From Brevundimonas sp. G8 (lineage in GTDB: Bacteria; Pseudomonadota; Alphaproteobacteria; Caulobacterales; Caulobacteraceae): DNA of 64,000 nt. The notes below the pieces were generated by a model. The model worked only from the letters and a program-made list of their open reading frames with translations. It did no database searches and was not told where the DNA came from. The stretch lies in assembly GCF_902506205.1 (NCBI RefSeq), contig NZ_LR732816.1, positions 1,151,849 through 1,215,848 of the forward strand. Reading direction: 5' to 3'. Within the stretch, counting starts at the first letter, position 1; each line of letters opens with the position of its first letter. Positions 8,792-18,350 of the stretch are shown in pieces. The position numbers were made by a program, and so were the translations under genes.

Positions 8792-9325
8792 CTACAGCCC
8801 GACCATGGCGGCCAACTTCTGCACCGTGTTCCAGTTGCGGCCGGTGCCGACGCCGATCAGGCGCGGCTGGGCCTTTTCCGCCACCTTTGACCGACCCAGA
8901 CCGTCGGGATGCCAGAAGAACAGGTCGCCGCCGACCGGTTCGACCCGTTCGTCGCCGGCCGCGAAGCCGCGCAACGCCTCGACCGCGCCGTCCTTGATCC
9001 CCGCCTTCATCACCATGACCAGCAGTTTGGAGCCGTCGAGACCGGCCTCGTTCACGAACGGATTGGCGGCCATCAGCGCGGCCCACTGACCGGGCGTGCG
9101 CACGATCACGTCGATGGGGCGGCCAAAGTGGGCGACGATCCCCTGCTCCAGCCGCGCCTCGACATCGGCCGGATCGGCGTCGCTCTCGACCACCAGATTG
9201 CCGCTGGCCAGCAGGGTGCGGGGGTCGCCGAAACCGGCCTCGACGGCGATGGCCTTCAGCTCGGCCATGGGAACCTTGACCCCGCCCACATTGACGCCGC
9301 GCAACAGGCAGATGCGGTCGCTCAT
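8792..9325 (-). CDS. DUF1697 family protein
   Basis: 177 residues. It opens with the DUF1697 hallmark ICLLRGVNVGG and MAELKAIAVEAGFGD, then LLASGNLVVES, and ends GRNWNTVQKLAAM. The family is widespread, cytosolic and of unknown function. The ATG at 9325 is four bases after the mutM stop, so it is very likely translated from the same mRNA as mutM. A longer upstream reading would run into mutM. Confidence 0.9.
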   Translation of the reverse strand: MSDRICLLRGVNVGGVKVPMAELKAIAVEAGFGDPRTLLASGNLVVESDADPADVEARLEQGIVAHFGRPIDVIVRTPGQWAALMAANPFVNEAGLDGSKLLVMVMKAGIKDGAVEALRGFAAGDERVEPVGGDLFFWHPDGLGRSKVAEKAQPRLIGVGTGRNWNTVQKLAAMVGL

Positions 9326-9329
9326 GGCC

Positions 9330-10193
9330 TTACGCCTTCTGGCAGGAGGGGCAGTAGAAGGTGGAGCGGCCGCCCTGGACGATGCGGGCGACCACGCCGG
9401 TGCATTTCTCGCCTCTGCACGGCTCGCCCTCGCGGCCATAGACGTCGAACCGGTGCTGGAAATAGCCCTGACCGCCTTCGGCGTTGGCGAAGTCGCGCAG
9501 CGTCGAGCCGCCCGCCGCGATGGCGTCGTTCAGGACGTTGCGGACCTCGGTCGCCAGTCGCTCCAGCCGGGCCTTGGACACCGATCCGGCCGCGACCAGG
9601 GGCGAGATGCGGGCGCGGTAAAGCGCCTCGCACACATAGATATTGCCCAGGCCGGACACGATCCGCTGATCCAGCAGACTGACCTTGATGTTCTGTTTCT
9701 TGCCGGAGAAGGCCTCGACCAGATGCGCGCCGGAGAAGCCGTTGCCCAGGGGTTCTGGGCCCAGGCCGGCGAACCACGGATGGGTCTCGACCTGGTCGGT
9801 GGGGATCAGGCCCATGAAGCCGAACCGGCGGGCGTCGGCGTAGCCGATGCGGGTTGCGGAGCCGTCGCGGACGGCGCAGCCGCTGAAATGTTCGTGCTTG
9901 CCCGCGATGGGCGCCGCCTCCTCGAACTCGCCCAGCAGCGTTCCGTCCAGGGTGAAGCGGCCGGTCATGCCCAGATGGGTGATCCAGGTCTCGCCGGTCG
10001 ACAGCGGCATCAGCAGATATTTGGCCCGCCGGTCGATCCGCTGGACCGTCGCCCCCTCCAGCCGTTCGACGAACCGCTCGGGGAAGGGAAAACGCAGGTC
10101 GGGCCGGTTGATCCTGATCCGCGACAGCCGCGCACCCTCCAGCACCGGCGTCAGGCCGCGTCGGACGGTTTCGACCTCGGGAAGTTCAGGCAT
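9330..10193 (-). CDS. mutM: Bifunctional DNA-formamidopyrimidine glycosylase / AP lyase
   Basis: 287 residues. It removes 8-oxoguanine and formamidopyrimidines from DNA and cuts the abasic site by beta,delta-elimination. The N-terminal PELPEVETVRRGL carries the catalytic proline and glutamate (residues 2-3); the conserved lysine lies in RRAKYLLMPL; the H2TH region and GLGNIYVCEALYRARI follow; the C-terminal zinc finger has C-x4-C (CRGEKC) and C-x2-C (CPSC). The ATG at 10193 is fixed because proline 2 must directly follow Met. First gene of the leftward group mutM-DUF1697-membrane protein-enoyl-CoA hydratase. Confidence 0.97.
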   Translation of the reverse strand: MPELPEVETVRRGLTPVLEGARLSRIRINRPDLRFPFPERFVERLEGATVQRIDRRAKYLLMPLSTGETWITHLGMTGRFTLDGTLLGEFEEAAPIAGKHEHFSGCAVRDGSATRIGYADARRFGFMGLIPTDQVETHPWFAGLGPEPLGNGFSGAHLVEAFSGKKQNIKVSLLDQRIVSGLGNIYVCEALYRARISPLVAAGSVSKARLERLATEVRNVLNDAIAAGGSTLRDFANAEGGQGYFQHRFDVYGREGEPCRGEKCTGVVARIVQGGRSTFYCPSCQKA

Positions 10194-10319
10194 CAGGCGT
10201 CGTAGCCCGCCCGCGTGCGCCCGCCAAGCTAGGTCGCGCATCATGGGGTCGTCGCAGGATCGACATCGCGGCGACACGCCTTGAGGGCATGGAGGGCGTG
10301 CGATGATCCGGGGACGATC

Positions 10320-11102
10320 ATGACGGACTTCACCGCAGACGCCGTCCCGCCGACCCTGCGAAAACCTGCCGCCTTTCGATGGCGGATGCGGCTGTCCAGC
10401 GAGGAAACGGCCATCCTCGCCGCCGCCGCCATCGTGGGACTGAGCGCCGCCTTCCTGATGTTCCCCGGCATGGACCTGGCGGTCAGCGGCCTGTTCCACC
10501 GGACGCGGGACGGCTTCTATCTGGCCGACGATCCCGTGCTGCGCGCCCTGCGCAAGAGCTCGACCCTGGTGATGTCGCTGATGTTGCTGGCGGCGATCGG
10601 GCGGTGGATCTGGCGGTTGCTGCGGCGGCGAAAGGCCGATCTGGCCGGGCGGCGGGCCTTGTTCGTGATCTCGGGCCTGGCCCTGGGGCCGGGATTGGTG
10701 GTCAATAGCCTGTTCAAGGAACTCTGGGGTCGGGCACGCCCGATCGACGTGCGGCTGTTCGGCGGCGACGACGCCTTCACGGCCGCCTGGCTGCCCAGCA
10801 CGGCGTGCCAGTCCAACTGTTCCTTCATCTCGGGCGAGGGCGCCGGCGCGGCCTGGATGGTGGCGGCGGCTCTGGTGTTGGCGCCGCGTCGCTGGCGGCC
10901 TGTGGCGGGCGGACTGGCCCTGGCCTACGCCATCAGCCTGTCGGCCAACCGCATCGTCTTCGGCGGCCATTTCCTGTCAGACGTGCTGCTGTCCTGGGCC
11001 GTGACGGCCTTGGTTTTGGCCCTGCTTTATCGCGGCCTGAAGGTCGCATCGGCGGCCCTTCGCCGGCGCAAGCTCCGTGTCCTGAACATCGCAACCGCCT
11101 GA
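10320..11102 (+). CDS. PAP2-superfamily phosphatase, LpxE/LpxF-like variant
   Basis: 260 residues, multi-spanning (helices near residues 30-50, 80-100, 115-135, 180-200, 215-235). PAP2 motif 1 is KELWGRARPIDV; motif 3 is SANRIVFGGHFLSDVLL with the catalytic histidine and aspartate. Motif 2 reads NCSFISGEGAGAAW: the usual PSGH is replaced by SGEG, a variant I associate with alphaproteobacterial lipid A or polyprenyl-phosphate phosphatases. It should dephosphorylate a lipid on the periplasmic face. The ATG at 10320 gives a conventional N-terminus. Divergent from mutM with 126 bp between starts; OPT transporter follows after 60 bp. Confidence 0.82.
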   Translation: MTDFTADAVPPTLRKPAAFRWRMRLSSEETAILAAAAIVGLSAAFLMFPGMDLAVSGLFHRTRDGFYLADDPVLRALRKSSTLVMSLMLLAAIGRWIWRLLRRRKADLAGRRALFVISGLALGPGLVVNSLFKELWGRARPIDVRLFGGDDAFTAAWLPSTACQSNCSFISGEGAGAAWMVAAALVLAPRRWRPVAGGLALAYAISLSANRIVFGGHFLSDVLLSWAVTALVLALLYRGLKVASAALRRRKLRVLNIATA

Positions 11103-11162
11103 GACCAGTTGCCGCCTGCGACATAATGCGCTTACGTCCGCCGCGAACGTGGGAATTCGCCG

Positions 11163-13208
11163 ATGACAGACGCCGCCGCCGCCCCTAAGGGCCGGCTTGA
11201 ACTCACCCTTCGCGCCATCGTGCTGGGGGTGCTGCTGGCGGTGGTCTTCACCGCCGCCAACACCTATCTGGGCCTGAAGGTGGGTCTGACCTTCGCCTCG
11301 GCCATTCCGGCGGCGGTCATTTCGATGGCCATCCTGCGCGGTTTCCGCACCTCGACCATCTGGGAGAATATGACGGTCCAGACCGTCGCCTCGGTCGGCG
11401 GCGCCATGAGTTCGATCATCTTCGTCCTGCCCGGCCTGGTTATGATCGGCTGGTGGCTGGAGTTTCCGTTCTGGGAATCAACGTTGATCTGCATCTTCGG
11501 CGGCATCCTTGGGGTGACCTTCTCGATCCCGCTGCGACGCGCCCTGGTGACCAACGGCGGCCTGCCCTACCCCGAAGGCGTCGCCGCCGCCGAGGTGCTG
11601 AAGGTCGGCTCGCGCGGCGCGGAACAGACCGAAAGCGCGGTGCGCGAGAACAAGTCCGGCCTGTGGGTCGTTGTCGCCGGCGCCGTGGTGTCGTCCGGTT
11701 ACGCGCTGCTGGTCGCGGGCCGTGTGTTCGCGGGTGAAGCGGCCAGGTTCTTCAAGCTTCCGGCCGCCCTGGGCGGCGGCGCGACCGGCGTCGGCTTCGG
11801 CATGCAGTTCGCCCTGCTGGGCGCCGGGCATCTGATCGGCCTGACGGTCGGCCTGGCCCAGCTGTTCGGTCTGATCCTGGCCTGGGTCATCGCCGTGCCC
11901 ATCCTGACCAGCCCCGACACCATCGCCTGGCTGACGTCGCACGGCCTGCCGTCGATCGCCGCGAGCCTGCCGGCCGGGACGCCCGCCGAGGAACTGGCCA
12001 TGACGGTCTGGAGCCGTGAAGTTCGCTTCATGGGCGCCGGCGTCATCGGCGTGGCGGCCATCTGGACCCTGATCAAGCTGGCCGGACCTCTGATTGGCGG
12101 CCTGACCTCGGCCCTGGCGGCCCAGTCCAAGCGCTCGCACGGCGAGGTGCTGGAGCGCACGGAACAGGATATTCCCATCAAGATCGTCGGCGCCGTCTCG
12201 GTTGCGGCCCTGATCGCCATCGCGGGCCTGCTGACCTGGATCGCCCTGGCCTCGCCGACGCTGGCGGCGTCCGCGCCCCTGCTGGTCATCGGCGGTCTGA
12301 TCTATGTCGTGCTGATCGGCTTCGCGGTCGCGGCCATCTGCGGCTATATGGCCGGCCTGATCGGGTCGTCGAACAGCCCGGTGTCCGGCGTCGGCATCCT
12401 GGCCATCATCGTCGCCTCGCTGCTGATGCTGGGCGTGATGAAGATCGCGGGGGTGCCGGCCGACGGCTCCATCATCGCCTTCGCCCTGATCGTGACGGCC
12501 GTGGTGTTCGCGGTCGCCGTCATCGCCAACGACAACCTTCAGGACCTGAAGACCGGCCAGTTGGTCGACGCCACGCCCTGGCGCCAGCAGGTCGCCCTGA
12601 TCGTCGGCGTCATCGCCGGCGCCCTGGTCATCCCCTTCATCCTGAACAAGCTGAACGGCGCCTTCGGGTTCGAGGGCGGCCCCCCCGGCATCGCCAACGA
12701 GCCGCTGGCGGCGCCTCAGGCGACGCTGATCTCGGCCCTGGCGCGTGGCGTCATCGGCGGCGACCTGCGCTGGGACCTGATCGGCCTGGGCGCGGTGATC
12801 GGCGTGGTCATCATCGTGCTGGACGCCGTCGTGTCCAAATCGACCAAGGGCAAGATCAAGCTGCCGCCGCTGGCCGTGGGCATCGGCTTCTATCTGCCGG
12901 CGGCCGTGACGACGATGCTGGTCATCGGCGCCGTGGTCGGCTGGGTCTACGACAAGGCAGTCAAGACGACCCGGTTCGCCGATGTGGCGCGCCGCATGGG
13001 CGTGCTGCTGGCGTCCGGCCTGATCGTGGGCGAGAGCCTGTTCGGCGTCTTCTACGCCAGCGTCATCGTCGGCACGAACAGCGACGCCCCCTTCGCCATG
13101 ATTCCCGAAGGCTCCGGCTGGCCCGCCATGCTGGCCGGGATCGTCGCCTTCGCGGCGGCGGTATTCGGCCTCTACAGCTGGACGCGCAAACGGGCCGAGA
13201 AGGTCTGA
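11163..13208 (+). CDS. OPT-family oligopeptide transporter
   Basis: 681 residues with about 14-16 hydrophobic helices. Family features: the N-terminal ANTYLGLKVGLTFASAIPAA segment, GGLPYPEGVAAAEVLK, the central SNSPVSGVGIL signature, NDNLQDLKTGQLVDATPWRQQ, and LPPLAVGIGFYLPA near the end. The bacterial OPT family takes up peptides or metal chelates using proton motive force; the substrate here is unknown. The stop lies 3 bp from the convergent ATPase stop, with no room for a separate terminator. Confidence 0.93.
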   Translation: MTDAAAAPKGRLELTLRAIVLGVLLAVVFTAANTYLGLKVGLTFASAIPAAVISMAILRGFRTSTIWENMTVQTVASVGGAMSSIIFVLPGLVMIGWWLEFPFWESTLICIFGGILGVTFSIPLRRALVTNGGLPYPEGVAAAEVLKVGSRGAEQTESAVRENKSGLWVVVAGAVVSSGYALLVAGRVFAGEAARFFKLPAALGGGATGVGFGMQFALLGAGHLIGLTVGLAQLFGLILAWVIAVPILTSPDTIAWLTSHGLPSIAASLPAGTPAEELAMTVWSREVRFMGAGVIGVAAIWTLIKLAGPLIGGLTSALAAQSKRSHGEVLERTEQDIPIKIVGAVSVAALIAIAGLLTWIALASPTLAASAPLLVIGGLIYVVLIGFAVAAICGYMAGLIGSSNSPVSGVGILAIIVASLLMLGVMKIAGVPADGSIIAFALIVTAVVFAVAVIANDNLQDLKTGQLVDATPWRQQVALIVGVIAGALVIPFILNKLNGAFGFEGGPPGIANEPLAAPQATLISALARGVIGGDLRWDLIGLGAVIGVVIIVLDAVVSKSTKGKIKLPPLAVGIGFYLPAAVTTMLVIGAVVGWVYDKAVKTTRFADVARRMGVLLASGLIVGESLFGVFYASVIVGTNSDAPFAMIPEGSGWPAMLAGIVAFAAAVFGLYSWTRKRAEKV

Positions 13209-13211
13209 CGC

Positions 13212-13748
13212 TTAGACCAGACCGAGATGATCGAGAACGAAGGCGGCCCGCTCTGCGACGGTCGCCTTCGGCATCTCCACCAGCTCATAGCCATAGGTCG
13301 GATAGACGGCGGCCATGGCGTCGAAGGTGCGTTTCGCCTCGTCGAAATCCTGACGCCGCTCTGCATCCTGTCCAAAAATCTCGGGCCAGGGCGGGGCGAT
13401 GAAAACCTTGGGATGATATCGCAGGGCGGCCGCCGCCTGGGACAGGTGATCGGGAATCGGCAGGCCGCACAGGGTCAGATAGCCGATGACGTCCGGCACG
13501 CCGCGATCATGAAATACCAGACCTGCGGCTGATCGACTGCGTTCGTGGGCTTCGATGTCATGTTCCAGCATGCGCCGCGCAAACAAGGCGCGGTCTCGCC
13601 AAGGCAGGGCCTGGCCATCTTCCGCCTGTTGCCGGCGTATGATTGCGCGCCCGGCTTCGGGTTCGACGGGGTGTCCGGCGTCCGCCAGCGCCTCGATCAG
13701 GCTGGTCTTGCCCGAACCGGGCCCACCTGTGATGACGACCCCCGTCAT
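13212..13748 (-). CDS. Small AAA-family ATPase/kinase-like protein (NadR/AAA_28 type)
   Basis: 178 residues. Walker [10 protein letters not shown] at residues 8-16; a Walker-B-like acidic motif VFHDRGVPD about residue 100; basic residues in a lid-like segment. It resembles the AAA_28 group (P-loop proteins related to the NadR kinase domain and Ttd14). Precise role unknown; it may phosphorylate a small molecule. The ATG overlaps the ubiG stop by four bases (ATGA), so it is translationally coupled to ubiG and probably follows it in one mRNA. Confidence 0.82.
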   Translation of the reverse strand: MTGVVITGGPGSGKTSLIEALADAGHPVEPEAGRAIIRRQQAEDGQALPWRDRALFARRMLEHDIEAHERSRSAAGLVFHDRGVPDVIGYLTLCGLPIPDHLSQAAAALRYHPKVFIAPPWPEIFGQDAERRQDFDEAKRTFDAMAAVYPTYGYELVEMPKATVAERAAFVLDHLGLV

Positions 13749-14563
13749 GCGCCCCGCGTGGCGACCATCATGTAGTTGATGCCCGCGTCGTCGGTCTGGC
13801 TCCAGCGGTCGTGAAGCGGGTCGTAGTTCAGGCCGTACGGCCCTTCGACCGTAACCGGCTCGGCGGCCAGCATCGCGCGGATCTCTTCGGGCTTGAGGAA
13901 TTGACGCCAGTCGTGCGTCCCGGCCGGCACCCAGCGCAGGATGTATTCCGCCGCCACCTTGCCCAGGGCCAAAGACTTCAAGGTGCGGTTCAGCGTGGCG
14001 ACCATCATCACCCCGCCCGGCCGGACCAGGCGCGAACAGGCGCGAACGAAGGCCTCAGGATCGGCGACATGCTCGATCACCTCCATCGTCAGGACTACGT
14101 CGAACGGCCCCGCGCCCTCAGCCTCGATCTGTTCGACCGTGGCGGCGCGATAGGCGATGTCCAGCCCGACCATGTCGGCGTGCGCTCGCGCCGTGCCGAT
14201 ATTCTCGGACGAGGCGTCGATGGCGGTGACGGCAAAGCCCATCCGCCGCATCGGCTCGGCGATCAGTCCGCCGCCGCAGCCGACGTCCAGCAGGGTCAGC
14301 CCCTCAAAGGGCGCGCGCGCCCTGGGATCGCGGCCAAGGCGGGTGCAAAGCTGGTCGCGGATCAGGGCCAACCGGGCCGGATTGAACCGGTGCAGGGGCG
14401 CGAACGGCCCTTTAGCGTCCCACCATTCGGCGGCCTGGGCCGAGAAGCGGGCCACGTCGGCGGGGTCGATCGATGCGCCGAATGCGCCTTCGGGCGAATT
14501 TTGCGAAAAACCATGCCCTTCGCGGGGTAGGCGAGACGGTGCGGCGTCGCTAGAAGCGGTCAT
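13745..14563 (-). CDS. ubiG: Ubiquinone biosynthesis O-methyltransferase
   Basis: 272 residues. SAM-dependent methyltransferase that performs both O-methylations of the ubiquinone ring. SAM motif I is [19 protein letters not shown], acidic loop [11 protein letters not shown], and motif [15 protein letters not shown]-terminal [19 protein letters not shown] and the late [13 protein letters not shown] are UbiG-specific. The ATG at 14563 is used; the short gap to divergent lysC (56 bp) holds both promoters. A 4-bp overlap links it to the small ATPase gene. Confidence 0.95.
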   Translation of the reverse strand: MTASSDAAPSRLPREGHGFSQNSPEGAFGASIDPADVARFSAQAAEWWDAKGPFAPLHRFNPARLALIRDQLCTRLGRDPRARAPFEGLTLLDVGCGGGLIAEPMRRMGFAVTAIDASSENIGTARAHADMVGLDIAYRAATVEQIEAEGAGPFDVVLTMEVIEHVADPEAFVRACSRLVRPGGVMMVATLNRTLKSLALGKVAAEYILRWVPAGTHDWRQFLKPEEIRAMLAAEPVTVEGPYGLNYDPLHDRWSQTDDAGINYMMVATRGA

Positions 14564-14619
14564 GACGCGAGGGATGAACCTTCGCGCCCTTTCACGCAAG
14601 CAGGGGGCGGAACGCCACG

Positions 14620-15909
14620 ATGACGCGGCCTGATTCTTCACGATCCGATACGACACGACTGGTGATGAAGTTCGGCGGCACCTCGATGGGCGACCTCGAA
14701 CGCATTCGCCGTGCGGCGCGGATCGTCGCGGCAGAGGTTTCTGCGGGCAAGAAGGTCGCCGTCGTCGTCTCCGCCATGGCGGGCAAGACCAACGAACTGG
14801 TCGCCTGGACCGACGGCGCGGGTCCGGCCGGCGCCGGCCTCCCGCTCAGCGACGACGAATACGACGTGGTGGTCGCCTCTGGCGAGCAGGTGACCTCGGG
14901 TCTGCTGGCCGCGACCCTGCGCAACATGGGCTTCAACGCCCGCTCGTGGATGGGCTGGCAGGTGCCGATCATCACCGACGACGCCCACGCCCGCGCCCGC
15001 ATCATCGACATCCCCGGCGAGAAGCTGGGCGAGGCCGTCGATTCTGGCGAGATCGCCATCGTCCCCGGTTTCCAGGGCGTGACGACGGACGGCAAGATCA
15101 CCACCTTGGGCCGGGGCGGCTCGGACACCTCGGCGGTCGCCGTGGCGGCGGCCCTGGGCGCGCCTTGCGACATCTATACCGACGTGGACGGCGTCTATAC
15201 GACCGACCCGCGCATCGAGAGCCGCGCGCGCCGCCTGGCCAAGGTGTCCTACGAGGAGATGCTGGAAATGGCGTCGCTGGGGGCCAAGGTGCTGCAGACC
15301 CGCTCGGTCGAGCTCGCCATGGCCAAACAGGTGCCGGTGCGCGTGCTGTCTAGCTTTATCGAACCCGACGCGAATGGCGTCATGCCCGACAAGGGTGGAA
15401 CCCTGATCTGCGACGAGGAGGAGATCGTGGAAAAACGTATCGTGTCCGGTGTGACCATGAGCCGTGACGAGGCCCGCATCACCCTGCTGGGCCTGTCCGA
15501 CCGCGTGGACGCCCCCGCCGATGTCTTCACGCGTCTGGCCGAGGCCAACGTCAATGTCGACATGATCGTGCAGAGCCAGTCGCGCACGGCCGGCGCGGTC
15601 AATCTGACCTTCACAACCGGCCGCCGCGACGCGGTGCGCGCCGCCGAGCTGATGACCGCCGGTCAGGCGCAACTGGGCTTCGAGGAAATCCGCATCGACG
15701 AGGACGTGGCCAAGGTCTCGGTCGTCGGCGTCGGCATGCGCAGCCATGCGGGCGTCGCCCAGCTGATGTTCCGGGCCCTGGCCGACAAGGGGGTCAAGTT
15801 CCAGGCCATCTCGACCTCGGAAATCAAGATCAGCGTCCTGATCGACGCCGCATACGCCGAACTGGCGGTTAGGGCGCTGCACGCGGCCTATGGGCTGGAC
15901 GCGGTATAG
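14620..15909 (+). CDS. lysC: Aspartate kinase
   Basis: 429 residues. Phosphorylates L-aspartate, the first step to lysine, threonine, methionine and diaminopimelate. Kinase domain begins [11 protein letters not shown] (lysine 17), with [23 protein letters not shown] and the [11 protein letters not shown] loop. Two ACT regulatory domains fill residues about 265-429 ([13 protein letters not shown] and [11 protein letters not shown]), so feedback control by lysine and/or threonine is expected. Monofunctional: no homoserine dehydrogenase domain. Followed after 46 bp by ptsP, an arrangement I recall in Caulobacter relatives. Confidence 0.97.
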   Translation: MTRPDSSRSDTTRLVMKFGGTSMGDLERIRRAARIVAAEVSAGKKVAVVVSAMAGKTNELVAWTDGAGPAGAGLPLSDDEYDVVVASGEQVTSGLLAATLRNMGFNARSWMGWQVPIITDDAHARARIIDIPGEKLGEAVDSGEIAIVPGFQGVTTDGKITTLGRGGSDTSAVAVAAALGAPCDIYTDVDGVYTTDPRIESRARRLAKVSYEEMLEMASLGAKVLQTRSVELAMAKQVPVRVLSSFIEPDANGVMPDKGGTLICDEEEIVEKRIVSGVTMSRDEARITLLGLSDRVDAPADVFTRLAEANVNVDMIVQSQSRTAGAVNLTFTTGRRDAVRAAELMTAGQAQLGFEEIRIDEDVAKVSVVGVGMRSHAGVAQLMFRALADKGVKFQAISTSEIKISVLIDAAYAELAVRALHAAYGLDAV

Positions 15910-15955
15910 GTGATCTGAACAGGGCGTCTATATCCACGAAAAGGGCGCGGGAGAC

Positions 15956-18235
15956 ATGATGCCGGCAGGCGGCGCGATGACCAGAGGACCTCGGATCCTC
16001 CTGCGCCAGATCCGCGAGGCTCTGGGCGGGGCCGGCGCCGGCGCGACGCCGGCGCAGGACCGACTGAACATGGTCGTCAGGATCATCGCCCGGTCGATGG
16101 TCGCCGAGGTCTGCTCCATCTATCTGCGTCGCGCCTCGGGCGAGCTTGAGCTTTTCGCCACCGAGGGCCTGAACCCCGACGCCGTCCACAACACCCGCCT
16201 GCGGCCCGGCGAGGGCCTGGTCGGCGAAGTGGCGCGCCTGGGCCAGCCGATCAGCCTGTCGGACGCGCCGTCGCATCCGTCGTTCTCCTATCGGCCGGAG
16301 ACGGGCGAAGATCCTTATCACGCCTTCCTGGGCGCCCCCTTGCTGCGCGGCGGCCGGGCCATCGGCGTGCTGGTCGTCCAGAACCGCACCGAGCGGCGCT
16401 ATGACGAGGAAGAGGTCGAAGACATCCAGACCATCGCCATGGTCCTGTCCGAGACGGTGTCGTCCGGCGAACTGCTGGCCCTGGACGAACTGCGCGATGT
16501 CGAACTGGCGCCCCACCGGCCCGAGAGACTGAAAGGACAGAAGTTCTCGGACGGCCTGGCCTTCGGCCGCGTGGTGCTGCACGAGGCGCCGCTGCCGCCT
16601 GAAAAGCTGCTGTCCGAAGACCCGGCGATGGAGGAGGCGCGGCTGAAGCTGGCGCTGGCCACGCTGAAGACCGGCCTGGACGTCATGCTGGACAAGGGCC
16701 AGGGCCTGGCTGGTCCTTCGTTCGAGGTGTTGGAAACCTATCGCATGTTCGCCGACGACCGGGGCTGGAACCGGTCGCTGGAAGAGGCGGTGCGTAACGG
16801 CCTGACGGCCGAGGCGGCGGTGGACCGGGTGCGCAACGAACACCGCGCCCGCTTCGCCCAGGCGCGCGACCCCTATATCCGCGAACGGCTGCACGACTTC
16901 GAGGACCTGGCCAACCGGCTGCTGCGGGTGCTGGCGGGCGACAAGCCGGGCGAGCGCGAACTGCCCGACGACGCCATTCTGGTGGCGAGGAACCTCGGCC
17001 CCGCCGACCTGCTGGAATATCCGCGCGACAAGCTGAAGGGCCTGTTGTTGGAGGAAGGCTCGGCCGCCAGCCACGCCGCCATCGTCGCGCGAGCTTTGCA
17101 GATCCCGTGCGTCGGGCGCCTGATGGGCCTGCGCGACCGGCTATCGGAAGGCGACATGGTCATCGCCGACGGCGAGACCGGTGAGACCTATCTGCGCCCC
17201 CGCCCCGACATGCTGGAGGCCGTGCAGTCGCGCATGGCCGTGCGCGAACAGCGCCAGGCCGAGTTCGCCCAGCTGCGCGACGTGCCCGCCGTCACCCTGG
17301 ACGGCCAGCGGATCACGGTCCTGACCAATGCAGGCCTGGCGGTCGATCTGGAGAACATGGCCGAGACGGGCGCCGAGGGTATCGGCCTGTTCCGCACCGA
17401 GTTCCAGTTCATGGTCTCGGACGAACTGCCCCGGCTGAACGCCCAGACGGCGCTCTACAAGCTGGTGCTGGACGCGGCCGGCGACAAACCCGTCACCTTC
17501 CGCACCCTGGACATCGGCGGCGACAAGGTCCTGCCCTATCTGGAGGCCGAGCGCGAAGAGAACCCGGCCCTGGGCCGGCGCGCCATCCGCCTGGGCCTGG
17601 ACCGGCCGTCGCTGCTGCGGATGCAGCTTCGTGCGCTGCTGGCGGCGGGGGCGGGGCGCGAGCTGCGGGTCATGTTCCCGATGATCGCGACGGTGGACGA
17701 GTTCCGGGCGGCGCGCGAACTGGTCGATATCGAATGCGCCTGGGCCAAGCGTCGCGGGCGCGCCCTGCCGGCCCTGCTGCGCGTGGGGGCCATGGTCGAA
17801 TGCCCGTCGCTGTTGTGGCACCTGGACGCGCTTCTGCCGCTGACGGACTTCGTCTCCATCGGCACCAATGACCTGTTCCAATATATGTACGCCGCCGACC
17901 GGACCAATCCGCTGGTCTCGGACCGCTACGATCCGTTGTCGCCGCCGACCCTGCGCGCGCTCCAGACCATCCAAAAGGCCTGCGCCGACACCGGCACGCC
18001 AGTGTCGATCTGCGGCGAGCTGGCGGGTCGACCGCTGGAGGCCTTCGCCCTGATCACCCTGGGCTTCACGCGCCTGTCGGCGCCGGCGGGCGGGGTCGGG
18101 CCGGTCAAGCGGATGATCCTGTCGGCGGACCTGACCGCGGCGCGACGCGGCATGTCCAACCTGCTGAACCTGTCCACCGGCTCGGTGCGCAACGAGATCG
18201 AGTCCCTGGCGCGCAAGCTGAACGTCGCAGTCTGA
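15956..18235 (+). CDS. ptsP: Phosphoenolpyruvate-protein phosphotransferase, nitrogen PTS Enzyme I (EI-Ntr)
   Basis: 759 residues. It autophosphorylates from PEP and passes the phosphate to NPr. An N-terminal GAF domain (about residues 25-160) can sense metabolites such as glutamine. Then come the PTS EI N-domain with phosphorylatable histidine H373 in LEEGSAASHAAIVARAL, and the PEP-binding barrel with GIGLFRTEFQFM, FRTLDIGGDKVLPYL, MFPMIATVDEF and the late SICGELAGRP. Three nearby in-frame ATGs exist (15956, 15959, 15977); GGGAG fits the first two. No sugar-PTS genes are near, consistent with a regulatory nitrogen PTS. Confidence 0.95.
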   Translation: MMPAGGAMTRGPRILLRQIREALGGAGAGATPAQDRLNMVVRIIARSMVAEVCSIYLRRASGELELFATEGLNPDAVHNTRLRPGEGLVGEVARLGQPISLSDAPSHPSFSYRPETGEDPYHAFLGAPLLRGGRAIGVLVVQNRTERRYDEEEVEDIQTIAMVLSETVSSGELLALDELRDVELAPHRPERLKGQKFSDGLAFGRVVLHEAPLPPEKLLSEDPAMEEARLKLALATLKTGLDVMLDKGQGLAGPSFEVLETYRMFADDRGWNRSLEEAVRNGLTAEAAVDRVRNEHRARFAQARDPYIRERLHDFEDLANRLLRVLAGDKPGERELPDDAILVARNLGPADLLEYPRDKLKGLLLEEGSAASHAAIVARALQIPCVGRLMGLRDRLSEGDMVIADGETGETYLRPRPDMLEAVQSRMAVREQRQAEFAQLRDVPAVTLDGQRITVLTNAGLAVDLENMAETGAEGIGLFRTEFQFMVSDELPRLNAQTALYKLVLDAAGDKPVTFRTLDIGGDKVLPYLEAEREENPALGRRAIRLGLDRPSLLRMQLRALLAAGAGRELRVMFPMIATVDEFRAARELVDIECAWAKRRGRALPALLRVGAMVECPSLLWHLDALLPLTDFVSIGTNDLFQYMYAADRTNPLVSDRYDPLSPPTLRALQTIQKACADTGTPVSICGELAGRPLEAFALITLGFTRLSAPAGGVGPVKRMILSADLTAARRGMSNLLNLSTGSVRNEIESLARKLNVAV

Positions 18236-18350
18236 TTCCGACGGTAGTGGCAGGCCACGCGCGGCGTTGCTGGCAAGCCCGCAATCGTCTATCTCCGGCG
18301 ACATAGACGGCGCTCGGGCGCAGTATTTCCCGAACATGGGGTCAGGCGTA

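Noticed and set aside
8267..10193. Origin-proximal mutM-ech-rpsT-dnaA neighbourhood
   Set aside because: mutM and an enoyl-CoA hydratase are near each other, but rpsT and dnaA are absent, so the window gives no evidence of the replication origin.
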